Of a DNA stretch of 64,000 nt, positions 42,267-51,093 are shown piece by piece. A program made the position numbers and the translations under genes. Numbering within the stretch: the stretch's first letter is position 1; every line of letters starts with the position of its first letter. A model generated the notes under the pieces. That model was given only the letters and a program-made list of their open reading frames with translations, searched no databases and was not told where the DNA came from. This DNA comes from Candidatus Bilamarchaeum dharawalense (GTDB lineage: Archaea; Micrarchaeota; Micrarchaeia; Anstonellales; Bilamarchaeaceae): contig CABMJJ010000007.1 of NCBI GenBank assembly GCA_902386555.1, forward strand, positions 62,001 to 126,000, given 5' to 3'.

Positions 42267-42895
42267 TTATGCTCGAATTGATGGGCTGCCACATCAACGA
42301 TAGTTTTGATTATTCCTATCAATAGTAGTGATTCGAATTGACCTAGGAAGAAGGAGAAACAGATGATGATATGCATAGGTAGAATACGAGGGTAGGGACC
42401 GACTAGAAAGTTTATGGCAGAATAGACCGCACTGCCTTGCATTTTTTCGAGATCACGTTTGATGTTAACTATAAATGAAATTAGATGGTTGATAAAAAAT
42501 AGTAATACCGACATGAGGATAAAGTTAACACTTGAATCATCTAGGGGATATACTTTACATGGAACTGTTTGGTGATTATAGACACAGTTAATGGGAATGT
42601 GAAAGTTTAGTGATTCAATAGGGGCAAGGGCATAAACAAACAATAGAAAAAATAGATGAAGGGCAACATAAAAAAGGAAAGATAGTAGTGTTCCAAAGAC
42701 GAGGGGGATGGAATAGAAAGAGATATTTGTTTTATTTAGACTAACCAGTTTTATAGTATGAAAGATTCCGATAATTAAACTCTGGAACCAGAATATCCAA
42801 ACAAGAACACCAATGTGATAGCCCTCCTGAAGTGCAAAAAATATTACTACAATATTTACTGCGATAAGGGACAACGTTGATAGATCAATTTTCAA
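42263..42895 (-). CDS. Six-helix membrane protein, DUF6498-like
   Basis: 210 residues with about six membrane helices. YPRILPMHIIICFSFFLGQF and the ending ADVAAHQFEHN-like VDVAAHQFEHN resemble DUF6498 proteins. A loop with CVYNHQTVPC may hold a disulfide outside the cell. It overlaps the large-subunit stop by 4 bases on the opposite strand. Function unknown. Confidence 0.65.
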   Translation of the reverse strand: MKIDLSTLSLIAVNIVVIFFALQEGYHIGVLVWIFWFQSLIIGIFHTIKLVSLNKTNISFYSIPLVFGTLLSFLFYVALHLFFLLFVYALAPIESLNFHIPINCVYNHQTVPCKVYPLDDSSVNFILMSVLLFFINHLISFIVNIKRDLEKMQGSAVYSAINFLVGPYPRILPMHIIICFSFFLGQFESLLLIGIIKTIVDVAAHQFEHN

Positions 42896-42949
42896 GTATG
42901 TTGCAAGGTTAAATTTATTATCAGGGAAAATGGAATCACCGTTTCAGAA

Positions 42950-43333
42950 TCAATCAACAATCAAAGTTCTTAATAATTCCATAACTTCCTTTAGGGCTTT
43001 TTTTTCATCATAGTCAATGGGAATTGCGATTATCTTCACCGAGTCAATTGCCTTGATTTTCTTAAGGATTCTTAGAGTTACTGAGAGGTCAAAATCATGC
43101 ATCGAATAGGCATGGGTTATTTCAAGATCATCAAAACCATTTAGTATGGAGACCTTGTCTATACCCTTTGCCACATCCAGAATAAGTAGATCACGACCTT
43201 CAGATTCTAGATTTTCTGCACTGTCGAATTCCTTGAATTCGATTTCAGGAAATTTTTTGACTAGTTTTGGCAGTAGATGAAAGGCAAGGGAATCTTCTTT
43301 CACCAAAGGATTACCAAAAACCAGAATTTTCAT
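42950..43333 (-). CDS. Hydrogenase maturation protease (HyaD/HybD type)
   Basis: Nickel-dependent endopeptidase that trims the large-subunit C-terminus. LVFGNPLVKEDSLAFHL matches the GNxLxxDD start of the family, ILDVAKGID carries the second acidic nickel ligand, and ITHAYSMHDFDL has the conserved histidine. I start at ATG 43333 (127 residues); the track ORF's extra 112 residues are upstream noncoding sequence. Its likely substrate is the 40968 product with its short tail after DPCMSCATH. Confidence 0.87.
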   Translation of the reverse strand: MKILVFGNPLVKEDSLAFHLLPKLVKKFPEIEFKEFDSAENLESEGRDLLILDVAKGIDKVSILNGFDDLEITHAYSMHDFDLSVTLRILKKIKAIDSVKIIAIPIDYDEKKALKEVMELLRTLIVD

Positions 43334-43460
43334 CAAAATAAAAAGAACCAAGGTTATTTTTAAATCTCCTTCCGTTAGGGCAGGAATTAAAAAAGATGAT
43401 GACAGTATTCTTAAGTGCCTGTGGACTAGAAATGGCCCTGGCAACATAAGAGGATGAATC

Positions 43461-44411
43461 ATGGTACTTTGTATAATCGCATTCTTTGTATTTGCAGTAA
43501 TGTCTATTTTTTCTGCCAAATATAGACCCTTGGCAAAAGAAGGACTAAAATGCGTTTTCAAGACAATAACATTTAGACCATGCGATACGGGTTTGGATGA
43601 TAGAATAAAAGCCAGATTAGTTTCCGAACTTCTTAAATTTTCACCTGGAGCAGCTAAAGTTCTTAACAAGCATTTTGTTATTTTTTCCTGGCTATTTGTA
43701 CTTTTGACTTTTGGTAGTTTGGCCTATTCTATTTATGGATTTTACAATTTCTACGTCTATGGAAATTGCGACGGCCCCGATAGTGTAAATGGCTGCGTAT
43801 TGAATGATATAACAGGGGACTATGGAAGATTCAGTGAACCAAAAGATTTGATAGTTCCAACAAACTACGATGGATTAACAGAGGGTAACCCCAATGGTAC
43901 ACTGAAGATAATAGAATTTGGTTGCTTCACCTGCCCCTATACCAAGAAAGCTGAGGACACTGTTCAGGGACTTTTACAAGAATATGACGGTCAAATTTAC
44001 TATGTTTTCAAACCATTCCCATTGCCAAATCATAATAATAGTTTTGAAGCAGCACGAGCAGTTTTATGTGCCAGAGACCAGGGTAAAATGTGGGAATTTA
44101 GAAAAGAAGTTTTCAAACAGCAGGATGTCTGTAGAACAGACGGTACATTAGCCATAAAAGAACTTGCCCAGAACGCTCAGTTGGATATGGACAAATTCAA
44201 CAAATGCTATGATAATAATGAAACCGATGCTGAGCTTGGTAAATACGTACAACAGGGCAAAGACGCGCACATATATGCAACACCAACATTCTTTGTTAAT
44301 GATAAACCAGTGGTGGGTCCAAAGACCCTAGATCAGTTTAGATGTGAGATAGAGAAAAAGGATAGTCTGGTAAAAGAAATAGGTTGCCTATTGGGACAGT
44401 GGTGGGGATGA
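43461..44411 (+). CDS. Membrane-anchored DsbA-like thioredoxin-fold protein
   Basis: Residues 1-18 and ~75-100 form membrane helices. The C-terminal ~190 residues are a DsbA-type thioredoxin fold with IIEFGCFTCPYTKKAE (CFTC active site), a helical insert and the cis-Pro region YATPTFFVND. It would make or rearrange disulfides outside the membrane. This fits the several Cys-rich secreted proteins in the window. Its stop overlaps the desulfurase start (ATGA). Confidence 0.9.
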   Translation: MVLCIIAFFVFAVMSIFSAKYRPLAKEGLKCVFKTITFRPCDTGLDDRIKARLVSELLKFSPGAAKVLNKHFVIFSWLFVLLTFGSLAYSIYGFYNFYVYGNCDGPDSVNGCVLNDITGDYGRFSEPKDLIVPTNYDGLTEGNPNGTLKIIEFGCFTCPYTKKAEDTVQGLLQEYDGQIYYVFKPFPLPNHNNSFEAARAVLCARDQGKMWEFRKEVFKQQDVCRTDGTLAIKELAQNAQLDMDKFNKCYDNNETDAELGKYVQQGKDAHIYATPTFFVNDKPVVGPKTLDQFRCEIEKKDSLVKEIGCLLGQWWG

Positions 44412-45583
44412 AAGAGATAAAAAAAGATTTTCCTGTTCTTGTGAATAATCCTGACATTGTATACTTGGATAGTGCCTGTACCTCATTAAAGCCAATGCAG
44501 GTTATTGAAGCAGAGATGGAATATTACAAAAAATTCGGTGCCTGCGCTGGGAGAAGCTCCCATAGACTAGGCAGAGAAACAAACCAGAGGCTGGATGAGT
44601 GCAGAGAGAAGGTTGCAAAATTTGTAAATGCAGAAAAAGATGGATTAATTTGGACAAGAAATGCAACTGAAGGGCTGAATATTGTTGCCAATGGTTTTGA
44701 CTTTTCAAAAAGAAAGAAAGTGGTGACCAGCATTGTGGAACATCACTCGGTTCTTTTACCATTGATTAAACTACGAGACCAGGGTAAGATAAAACTGGAC
44801 GTTGTTGGATGCGATAAAGAAGGAAATGTTGATTTTTCAAAAATAGACAGAGAAACTGCATTGGTTGTTACAAATAGTTGGAACAACATTCTTGGAACTG
44901 GTCGAAAGATTAACGAAATCGCAAAACTTGCACACGATAATGGTGCCCTGATTTGTGTTGATGGAGCACAGGGGGTTCCCCATCATAAAACTGATTTCAA
45001 AAATTTGGACTTTTTGTGCTTTTCAGGTCATAAGATGCTGGCACCAACAGGAATCGGAGCATTGGTATGCAAAACCGATCATCTTGCCAAATTAAAACCA
45101 CTGATGACAGGTGGCGGTGCAGTAAAAACAGTGGAATTGAACAAAGTCGTTGAATTGCCAACTCAGGAGAGATTTGAAGCTGGAATTCAACACTATGCTG
45201 GGATATTTGGATTTGCTTCTGCCTGTGAATACTTGAACAAAATAGGAATGGAAGAAGTGGAAAAACACGAAGCAACTCTTGCCAAAGCATTTTATGAGGA
45301 GTTAAAATCTGCAGGTGCAATGATTTATGGACCAGATAGTCCGCAAAACCATAGTGCACTTTATTCGTTTGGATTCAAAAATGCCAAAGCCCATGACATT
45401 GCACTTATGCTGGATAGAGAAAAAATAGCTGTAAGAAGCGGGTTCTTTTGTGCTCAACCTGCAATGGAAGTAATTGGAGCTGGGGATGGTGCAACTAGGG
45501 TAAGTGGCTATATTTACAATACTCCAGAAGATGCAAAACGATTTGGCGAAATATTAAAGAAGATTAATGTGCTCTATTCGTAA
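44408..45583 (+). CDS. Cysteine desulfurase, SufS/CsdA type
   Basis: PLP enzyme releasing sulfur from cysteine for Fe-S clusters and thio-modification. VYLDSACTSLKP, TRNATEGLN, VTSIVEHHSVLLP, VDGAQGVPHHKTDF, FSGHKMLAPTGIG with the PLP lysine, and AVRSGFFCAQPAM with the catalytic cysteine are present. ATG 44408 is the start; the track adds 8 codons. Coupled to the DsbA-like gene by ATGA. Confidence 0.93.
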   Translation: MKEIKKDFPVLVNNPDIVYLDSACTSLKPMQVIEAEMEYYKKFGACAGRSSHRLGRETNQRLDECREKVAKFVNAEKDGLIWTRNATEGLNIVANGFDFSKRKKVVTSIVEHHSVLLPLIKLRDQGKIKLDVVGCDKEGNVDFSKIDRETALVVTNSWNNILGTGRKINEIAKLAHDNGALICVDGAQGVPHHKTDFKNLDFLCFSGHKMLAPTGIGALVCKTDHLAKLKPLMTGGGAVKTVELNKVVELPTQERFEAGIQHYAGIFGFASACEYLNKIGMEEVEKHEATLAKAFYEELKSAGAMIYGPDSPQNHSALYSFGFKNAKAHDIALMLDREKIAVRSGFFCAQPAMEVIGAGDGATRVSGYIYNTPEDAKRFGEILKKINVLYS

Positions 45584-45584
45584 T

Positions 45585-45899
45585 ATGAAAGTGACACTAA
45601 CGCACATTGGTGCTATTTCTCTGGGTAGGTTACTTGCCATCTGGTCTTTTGTATTAGGACTAATTGGACTCTGCATTTATGGTGTGATTAGTATTCTACT
45701 AGCCATACTTGGTATTGCAGCTGGTGTTGATTTGGTTCAAACGCTTATAGGAGTAGCAATTGTATTGGTCATGGGCGTAGTTGGACTTTTTGTTGGTGCC
45801 ATTGTAATGTTTATAGTTGGGTTTATCACTGCAACAGTGTACAACATTATATTGGGTGTCGGTGGCGGAATTGACATGGATTTTAACGAAAGAAAGTGA
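45585..45899 (+). CDS. Small membrane protein, DUF3566-like
   Basis: 104 residues from ATG 45585, 1 base after the desulfurase stop. Two or three hydrophobic helices (FVLGLIGLCIYGVISILLAILGIAAG and IVLVMGVVGLFVGAIVMFIVGFITATVYN) are followed by a Gly-rich end GVGGGIDMDFNE. This pattern occurs in small archaeal DUF3566-type membrane proteins. In the same operon as desulfurase and LUD genes. Confidence 0.65.
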   Translation: MKVTLTHIGAISLGRLLAIWSFVLGLIGLCIYGVISILLAILGIAAGVDLVQTLIGVAIVLVMGVVGLFVGAIVMFIVGFITATVYNIILGVGGGIDMDFNERK

Positions 45900-45903
45900 T
45901 ATT

Positions 45904-46509
45904 ATGGAATGGAATAGGTTGGCAGATAAACCAATTGTAGAAAAAACCATGGCTGCCCTTAGAAATCAAGGGATGGAACCCTACTTTTGCGAAAATGCTG
46001 AAGAAGCAAATAGTAAAATTAGAAGTTTGATACCCAATGGCGCAGAAATAATGAACATGAGCTCAACCACATTGGACATGCTAGGTATTTCAAAGGAAAT
46101 ACAGGAATCAGGCAATTCTGTAAAAAAGAAGCTTGGTTCCATGGATAGGAAAACACAGGGAAATGAAATGCAAAAACTGGGCGCAGCACCAGAATGGGCC
46201 ATTGGCAGCGTACATGCAGTAACTGAAAAGGGAGAAGTAATGATAGTTTCCCAATCAGGAAGCCAGCTACCGGCCTATGCCTACGGATCAAATCATGTTA
46301 TATGGGTTGTTGGAACTCAAAAAATAGTGAAAAACTTGGATGATGGATTCAAGCGTATATACGAACATTGCCTGCCCCTAGAAAGCGAAAGAGCCAGAAA
46401 AGTTTACGGCGTACCGAGCAGCAGCGTAAACAAAATTCTTATTGTGAACAAGGAAACAAAACCAGGTCGGATAATGGTTATTTTTGTTAATCAGGTTCTA
46501 GGATTCTGA
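45904..46509 (+). CDS. LUD domain protein (LutC/YkgG-like)
   Basis: 201 residues from ATG 45904. The track adds 29 residues from the upstream gene. ALRNQGMEPYFCENAEEANSKI, SSTTLDMLGI, ASEWAIGSVHAVTEKGEVMI-type segment (PEWAIGSVHAVTEKGE) and SGSQLPAYAYG match LUD domains found in lactate-utilisation proteins. No LutA/B partners are present, so a stand-alone LUD role is unknown. Confidence 0.82.
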   Translation: MEWNRLADKPIVEKTMAALRNQGMEPYFCENAEEANSKIRSLIPNGAEIMNMSSTTLDMLGISKEIQESGNSVKKKLGSMDRKTQGNEMQKLGAAPEWAIGSVHAVTEKGEVMIVSQSGSQLPAYAYGSNHVIWVVGTQKIVKNLDDGFKRIYEHCLPLESERARKVYGVPSSSVNKILIVNKETKPGRIMVIFVNQVLGF

Positions 46510-46537
46510 TTATATAGTTAGTAGGAGAGGGATAGAT

Positions 46538-46972
46538 ATGCCAGAATGTATATTTTGTATGATAATAAGAGGGAAACGTCCGTGTACCAAGGTCTATGAA
46601 AACGATGATATGATGGCTTTCATGGACAATAAACCCATCACCAATGGCCATGTGCTGCTTATACCGAAAAAACACACCGAACTACTTACTGAGATGGATG
46701 ATAGACTTGCAGGAGAGATGCTGATTGTAGCTAAAAAAGTTGGTTTGGCAATTAAAAAATCCAAATTGAATTGTCGAGGGATAAATTACATTTTAGCTGA
46801 TGGTGCAGAAGCAGGCCAGGATATTTTCCATGTCCATATGCACATAATACCCAGGTACAGGGGAGATGGTTTTGGATTACGAATGCCCCAGAGAGAGGAT
46901 GAGGAAACAAGCGAAGAAAGATTGGAAAGAATTGCAGTGAAAATTCGCAAAGGTGCTGGGATACATATTTAG
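46538..46972 (+). CDS. HIT family nucleotide hydrolase
   Basis: Histidine-triad protein of the Hint/Ap4A hydrolase type. CIFCMIIRGKRPCTKVYENDD at the start with a zinc-type Cys pair, NGHVLLIPKKH, and the triad HVHMHIIPR. 144 residues. GGAGAGGGAT lies before ATG. Last of the plus-strand run beginning with the DsbA-like gene. Confidence 0.93.
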   Translation: MPECIFCMIIRGKRPCTKVYENDDMMAFMDNKPITNGHVLLIPKKHTELLTEMDDRLAGEMLIVAKKVGLAIKKSKLNCRGINYILADGAEAGQDIFHVHMHIIPRYRGDGFGLRMPQREDEETSEERLERIAVKIRKGAGIHI

Positions 46973-46990
46973 AGGAGATAGAAAAAATAA

Positions 46991-48073
46991 TTATTTCTTC
47001 AATCTTTCAAGTACTGCTTTTACAATCAAAGGCCAGGCCACAGTAGCATCATCTAGAACTTCAACCTGAACTCCGCCTTCTCGAACAGGTACAAACTTGC
47101 CCCAGCTTACACCTTCAGAATAGGTGCACCCAGAAAGTCCGCCAAAATGAACTGGCTCGGGACAGATACGCACTGCATATTTGAATCGTTTGGAATGGCC
47201 GGTTTCTTCGTGCATATTAACCTTATCGCCTTTGCCTAATCTCCATTGTAGTAGATCAATATATGGACCGACTTGTTGTGCCCAATTACGCGGAACTCCG
47301 CCACCTATGGTAAAGATACCCAGTTCTTTTGCTGCAACGATACGTGAAACATAGTCTTCTAAATCGTAGAATGGATCAAACGAAATATCTGGTTGCCCAC
47401 TCTCCCTTCTTTCGCGTCGGATGGTTGCAAAATCAAGCCCCAATTCACTGTCAGTGAAAGCAGGAACATAAACAGGAACATTTCTTTCATAGGCAGACTT
47501 GAGTATGCCTCGCCCTTTGACATTTTTATGTAGGTATTCGCCAAGTTTTCTATTTATCTTATGGCTGCAGGCAATTTCTTTAGAATCCCACCCAATAATT
47601 TGTGAACGGAATATTTTGTAGGCATTATCAAAGTTGCTTTCAGGCTCAAGCGTATCATATACTCGATTATATCCTTTCTCGAAAAGTGCCACATCGTCCA
47701 TATCTGGCCTGTACTTGAAATGTTGCATGCCGGCAGATTCGATAAACCCATGAGCCATGAGTGCACCGGTGCTTATTACTGCATCAACCATACCATTTTC
47801 GATCATATCGCATACTACCATGCCCATTTTGGCAACAGTCATGGCTCCTGAAAGAGTTAGTACTTTGAAGCAGTCCTTGTCACGAGTCATTCTTTCAAGT
47901 GCATCTGCAGCCTCACCCACATTTCTTCCGCCAAAGGCAGTGTGTTTCATGGCTTTTACCAGATCATCCACACTATTGCACTTTTCCAATTCTAGGGGCC
48001 TGAGTGGTTCCAATTTATCAGAATGACCAGTACTCATCTTTGCATGGGCTCTTATGCTTTCTTCGTGTTTCAT
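46991..48073 (-). CDS. Deoxyhypusine synthase family enzyme
   Basis: Rossmann-type NAD enzyme transferring an aminobutyl group from a polyamine. GAMTVAKMG, ISTGALMAHGF, GGGVPRNWAQQVGPYIDLL and GGLSGCTYSEGVSWGKF (active-site lysine) are present. The stretch GGGVPRNW replaces the KHH found in genuine deoxyhypusine synthases. The EPVHFGGLSGCTYSEGVSWGK form resembles the DHS-like/homospermidine synthase group. Its product could be deoxyhypusine on aIF5A or a polyamine. ATG 48073 is chosen for its spacing from AAGGT. Confidence 0.85.
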   Translation of the reverse strand: MKHEESIRAHAKMSTGHSDKLEPLRPLELEKCNSVDDLVKAMKHTAFGGRNVGEAADALERMTRDKDCFKVLTLSGAMTVAKMGMVVCDMIENGMVDAVISTGALMAHGFIESAGMQHFKYRPDMDDVALFEKGYNRVYDTLEPESNFDNAYKIFRSQIIGWDSKEIACSHKINRKLGEYLHKNVKGRGILKSAYERNVPVYVPAFTDSELGLDFATIRRERRESGQPDISFDPFYDLEDYVSRIVAAKELGIFTIGGGVPRNWAQQVGPYIDLLQWRLGKGDKVNMHEETGHSKRFKYAVRICPEPVHFGGLSGCTYSEGVSWGKFVPVREGGVQVEVLDDATVAWPLIVKAVLERLKK

Positions 48074-48139
48074 AATCATTACCTTTTCAATTAATAATAA
48101 GAAACATGTTTAAAAAAGTGTTCGGCAAAAAAGATAGTT

Positions 48140-48628
48140 ATGAATTACGTAAATATTCTTTTACCAGACGTTAAATGGAATACCAAGAGTGTAGGGTTGT
48201 TTCTCTCACTGCTAGTTCTGCCGAATTTACTAGGAATGATCAACCTCTCAACAGGATTTGGTTTCAATGTGCACTTTTTCCAAATTGCAATTTTTATTGC
48301 AGCATTTATCTATGGGCCTAAAGGAGGCTTGCTGTCTGGCTTATTTGGATCGGCTTACTCTGCCATGGCAATGGGAAATCCGTATATTGTAGTTGGTAAT
48401 TGTATACTCGGTCTGGTTACTGGTCTGTTTGCTAAAAAATTCAATGCTATGGCAGTTGGCTTGGCTTTCATGGTCCAATTGCCCTGGCTAGTGGCTACAG
48501 ACTATTACCTAATTCACATGCCATTACCAGTTATTACCCTATTAGTAATTTCACTAGCATTATCAAACCTTATTTGGGCGTTGGTAGCCTCAAAGATGAC
48601 TGGACATATTAAAGGAATGCTCGCATGA
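48140..48628 (+). CDS. ECF-type S-component-like membrane protein
   Basis: 162 residues with about six helices. The motif YGPKGGLLSGLFGSAYSAMAMGNPYIVVGNCILGLVTGLFAKK resembles substrate-binding subunits of ECF vitamin transporters, which often show GPxxGxxxGxxGD near helix II. No ATPase or T subunit is adjacent. It overlaps the DUF1893 gene by 4 bases. Substrate unknown. Confidence 0.65.
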   Translation: MNYVNILLPDVKWNTKSVGLFLSLLVLPNLLGMINLSTGFGFNVHFFQIAIFIAAFIYGPKGGLLSGLFGSAYSAMAMGNPYIVVGNCILGLVTGLFAKKFNAMAVGLAFMVQLPWLVATDYYLIHMPLPVITLLVISLALSNLIWALVASKMTGHIKGMLA

Positions 48629-49005
48629 TTTTTTCTAAATATTCTCTTGTTTTGGTTAACGAGGATAAGGTAGTTTTTCAATCATCACTTTCAGGGTTAA
48701 GACCATTGGTAGAATGCGTAAAGACTAATGCCGGAGGAAATTGTATTTTATATGACAAAGTAATTGGCCTTGCTGCTGCTAGGATAATCGTTCATTCTGG
48801 TCTGATTTCGAAAGTAGTAACTCCATTGGCTTCCTATCCAGCAAAAAAACTATTAGAAGAGGATGGAATAACTGTCGAAGCAGATGAAGTTGTGGAAAAA
48901 ATACTAAACAAAGACAAAACTGCACCATGCCCCATGGAAGTCAAAGCACTGGAAATGGATAATGAGCAATTTTTCAAATTTATGATTGGAAAATTTGGTG
49001 GTTAA
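48625..49005 (+). CDS. DUF1893 family protein
   Basis: 126 residues. GLRPLVECV, GGNCILYDKVIGLAAARIIVHSGLISKVVTPLAS and NRDKTAPCPMEV-like NKDKTAPCPMEV are the conserved parts of DUF1893, a cytidine-deaminase-like fold of unknown activity with a conserved Cys. Translationally coupled (ATGA) to the ECF-like membrane gene. Confidence 0.85.
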   Translation: MIFSKYSLVLVNEDKVVFQSSLSGLRPLVECVKTNAGGNCILYDKVIGLAAARIIVHSGLISKVVTPLASYPAKKLLEEDGITVEADEVVEKILNKDKTAPCPMEVKALEMDNEQFFKFMIGKFGG

Positions 49006-49015
49006 TTTTAGTCCT

Positions 49016-49474
49016 TCAGTGGTGTATTTCAGATAATGCAAAGACAGTTTCAGTTTTTATAACTCCTTTAACTTCGCGGATGGTATTGATGACAAACTCA
49101 GTGATATCTTTAATGTTAGTCCCATAAACTTTCACAATAATATCAACAGTACCAGATGTTTCAAAGATCTCATCAACATTAGGGTATTTGATTAACTCTC
49201 TTGCCAATCCACCTTTTTTTGATTTAGATTCTAGCAGATTGTTATCTAAGGAAACAAAAACCAGTGCGCAAACTTTTTGACCCATCTTTTCGCGATCCAA
49301 TTGGACGACGTAGTTGCGGATAACACCATTTGCACGAAGTTTTTTGATTCTGTTATGGATCGTAGTTGGAGGAATATTCAGTTTTTTAGCTAGTTGGAAA
49401 ATTGATTGTTTGGCGTTTCTGCTCAATATGTCTATTATCGCGAAATCCTTATCATCTAGCTTAACATCTTCCAT
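49016..49474 (-). CDS. Lrp/AsnC family transcriptional regulator
   Basis: Start set at Met 30 of the track ORF (MEDVKLDDKDFAIIDIL). The winged helix ends in IPPTTIHNRIKKLRANGVI, and the RAM domain (TSGTVDIIVKVYGTNIKDI) follows. 152 residues. It is distinct from the two HPNTLLQR paralogues at 20 and 26 kb. No Shine-Dalgarno before this ATG, so it may be leaderless. Divergent from the ATP-grasp gene. Confidence 0.87.
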   Translation of the reverse strand: MEDVKLDDKDFAIIDILSRNAKQSIFQLAKKLNIPPTTIHNRIKKLRANGVIRNYVVQLDREKMGQKVCALVFVSLDNNLLESKSKKGGLARELIKYPNVDEIFETSGTVDIIVKVYGTNIKDITEFVINTIREVKGVIKTETVFALSEIHH

Positions 49475-49627
49475 GAGTAAAATATGAACTAGGTTATTAT
49501 AAACAGATAAGATTTTGGAATAATTTTCCATTTTTATAAATTTTATGACTAAATAATGCAAAAATCACCCACTTTTTCAGGATAAAATTAATATAGAGCT
49601 TCAAATGCATCAAAATCGGTGATAGCA

Positions 49628-50770
49628 ATGATTGTCTTGGTTGATGGTGCATTTGTATCGGATATATTGGTGGAAACGTGTGTAAAGTATGAAATTCCAA
49701 TTTATGCAGCGAATAAACAACTGAAAACGAAGATCAGATCACACGGTCGGGCTACAATTTCGATTAAACAAGCAAAGAAAGTTTTCAAGAACGGAGAGAG
49801 GGCATATACCTCTGCGGAAAGCGTGCTACCCATAGTACATTCAAAGATAGTTGATGTTTTCAAAAACAAGTTTCTCTTTAGGACTATTTTGTCTTCATTT
49901 CCGGAGTATAGAGACTTTTTCTTTAGGGAATTGAGCAAAGAGGAGTTAGCAAATTTTCAGCCATCAAAAAAAGTAGTGCTCAAACCATCACGTGGTTTTT
50001 TCAGCCTGGGGGTACGGGTATGTTTACCTGAAAATTTTAATGAAAACGCTAAAGGAGCAGTAAAGGAGGTTGAAAATGCGACCAAGACTTACCCGAGTGC
50101 AACATTGAAAGAGGATAAATGGATAGTTGAGGAGTACATAACTGGAAAAGAATTCGCAGTGGATGCTTATTTTGACAAACAAGGAAATCCGGTGGTAAAT
50201 GCAGTATATTACCATCCTTTTAGCGATGAAATGGATACACGAGATTTGCTTTATTATTCTAACAAGAGAATAATGAAAGAGCAGGTTCCAAAGGTCAAAC
50301 TATTTCTGACTAGGCTACGTGATGCGGTTTCTTCATCTTCTAGGATTAGTAACTTTCCTCTGCACATGGAATACCGAATAAGAAATGGGGTTGTTTACCC
50401 TATTGAGATTAACCCTTGGAGATTTGGAGGGTTTGGACTGAGTGATTTGCCTGCAGTGTGGGGCTTAAACCAATATGAAAGATTCTTTGGACTTAAAACC
50501 AATGAAAAAGCAGAAATGAAGGATGGGATAAACTACGCGTTTATCTTGTGTAGAAACCCAGTTAATTTGAGTGATAACCAGAGATACCAGATAGACCACG
50601 AGGGATATAGAAAAATGCTGAAAGATTTGGAGATTGAAGTGAAACAATATCATAAATTTGATTATAAAAAATTCGGGGTTGCTTCTGTTGCCAATTGTGA
50701 GGCATTTAACGAGAGAAAGATGGTGAGTTTATTGAAATATGATACCTCTCCGCATTATCTGCCAGTATAA
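49628..50770 (+). CDS. ATP-grasp family protein
   Basis: 380 residues. N-terminal small domain, then ATP-grasp core: VVLKPSRGFFSLGVRV (nucleotide-binding lysine), KWIVEEYITGKEFAVDAYFD (hinge and acidic residues) and YPIEINPWRFGGFGLSD (the ExN metal motif). Similar to carbamoyl-phosphate-type or amino-acid ligases of unknown substrate. Start ATG 49628 has GGTGA 9 bases upstream. Divergent from the Lrp-type regulator, which may control it. Confidence 0.8.
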   Translation: MIVLVDGAFVSDILVETCVKYEIPIYAANKQLKTKIRSHGRATISIKQAKKVFKNGERAYTSAESVLPIVHSKIVDVFKNKFLFRTILSSFPEYRDFFFRELSKEELANFQPSKKVVLKPSRGFFSLGVRVCLPENFNENAKGAVKEVENATKTYPSATLKEDKWIVEEYITGKEFAVDAYFDKQGNPVVNAVYYHPFSDEMDTRDLLYYSNKRIMKEQVPKVKLFLTRLRDAVSSSSRISNFPLHMEYRIRNGVVYPIEINPWRFGGFGLSDLPAVWGLNQYERFFGLKTNEKAEMKDGINYAFILCRNPVNLSDNQRYQIDHEGYRKMLKDLEIEVKQYHKFDYKKFGVASVANCEAFNERKMVSLLKYDTSPHYLPV

Positions 50771-50892
50771 TTTTTGTTCCTTTTTACAGCACGTTTTTGG
50801 TTCTTTTTACAAAAAATGGTCGTTCACTGCGAGGCGAAGCCGAGCTTTAACAACCAGTTTTTGGCTTTACCTTTTTCCTAAAAAGGTAAAAG
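50771..50892. repeat. Hairpin repeat region between ATP-grasp gene and tRNA-His
   Basis: Contains an inverted copy of the recurrent element at 50852-50890 (AACCAGTTTTTGG then TTTACCTTTTT-CCT-AAAAAGGTAAA), directly after the 3' end of tRNA-His. It also holds partial copies: GGTTCTTTTTACAAAAAATGG and GGC-GAA-GCC. It may act as terminator or processing site for tRNA-His. Confidence 0.6.
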
Positions 50893-50964
50893 GGCCACAA
50901 CCGTGAATCGAACACGGGCCTAGAGGGCCACAGCCTCTCACGCTACCATTACGCCATTGTGGCC
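50893..50964 (-). tRNA. tRNA-His(GTG)
   Basis: Uninterrupted. Acceptor GCCACAA/TTGTGGC, with the extra encoded G at -1 facing C73, the histidine identity feature. D-arm GCGT...GCGT, anticodon arm AGAGG-CTGTGGC-CCTCT with GTG, T-arm CCGTG-TTCGATT-CACGG. CCA not encoded. The nearest TATA-like box, TTTTAAATAG (~51073-51082, minus strand), is ~110 bases upstream. Confidence 0.95.
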
Positions 50965-50994
50965 ATTTTGGTTTGATGATTTTTGCAAAGCCAA

Positions 50995-51062
50995 AAATGG
51001 GGCTAATAGTCAACAGCTAATAACATCAAGAATCAGTCAGTTAGCTGTGCCTAACAATAGAA
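50995..51062. other. Inverted repeat upstream of tRNA-His
   Basis: ACAGCTAA and TTAGCTGT form an 8-bp stem around ~20 bases. It could be a small RNA or an operator; nothing else in this 130-base gap is recognisable. Confidence 0.35.
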
Positions 51063-51093
51063 AAGTGCAATTATCTATTTAAAATACTGGCGT

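Noticed and set aside
42950-43669. 239-residue version of the maturation protease
   Set aside because: The first 112 residues are composition noise; the family start motif begins right after ATG 43333.
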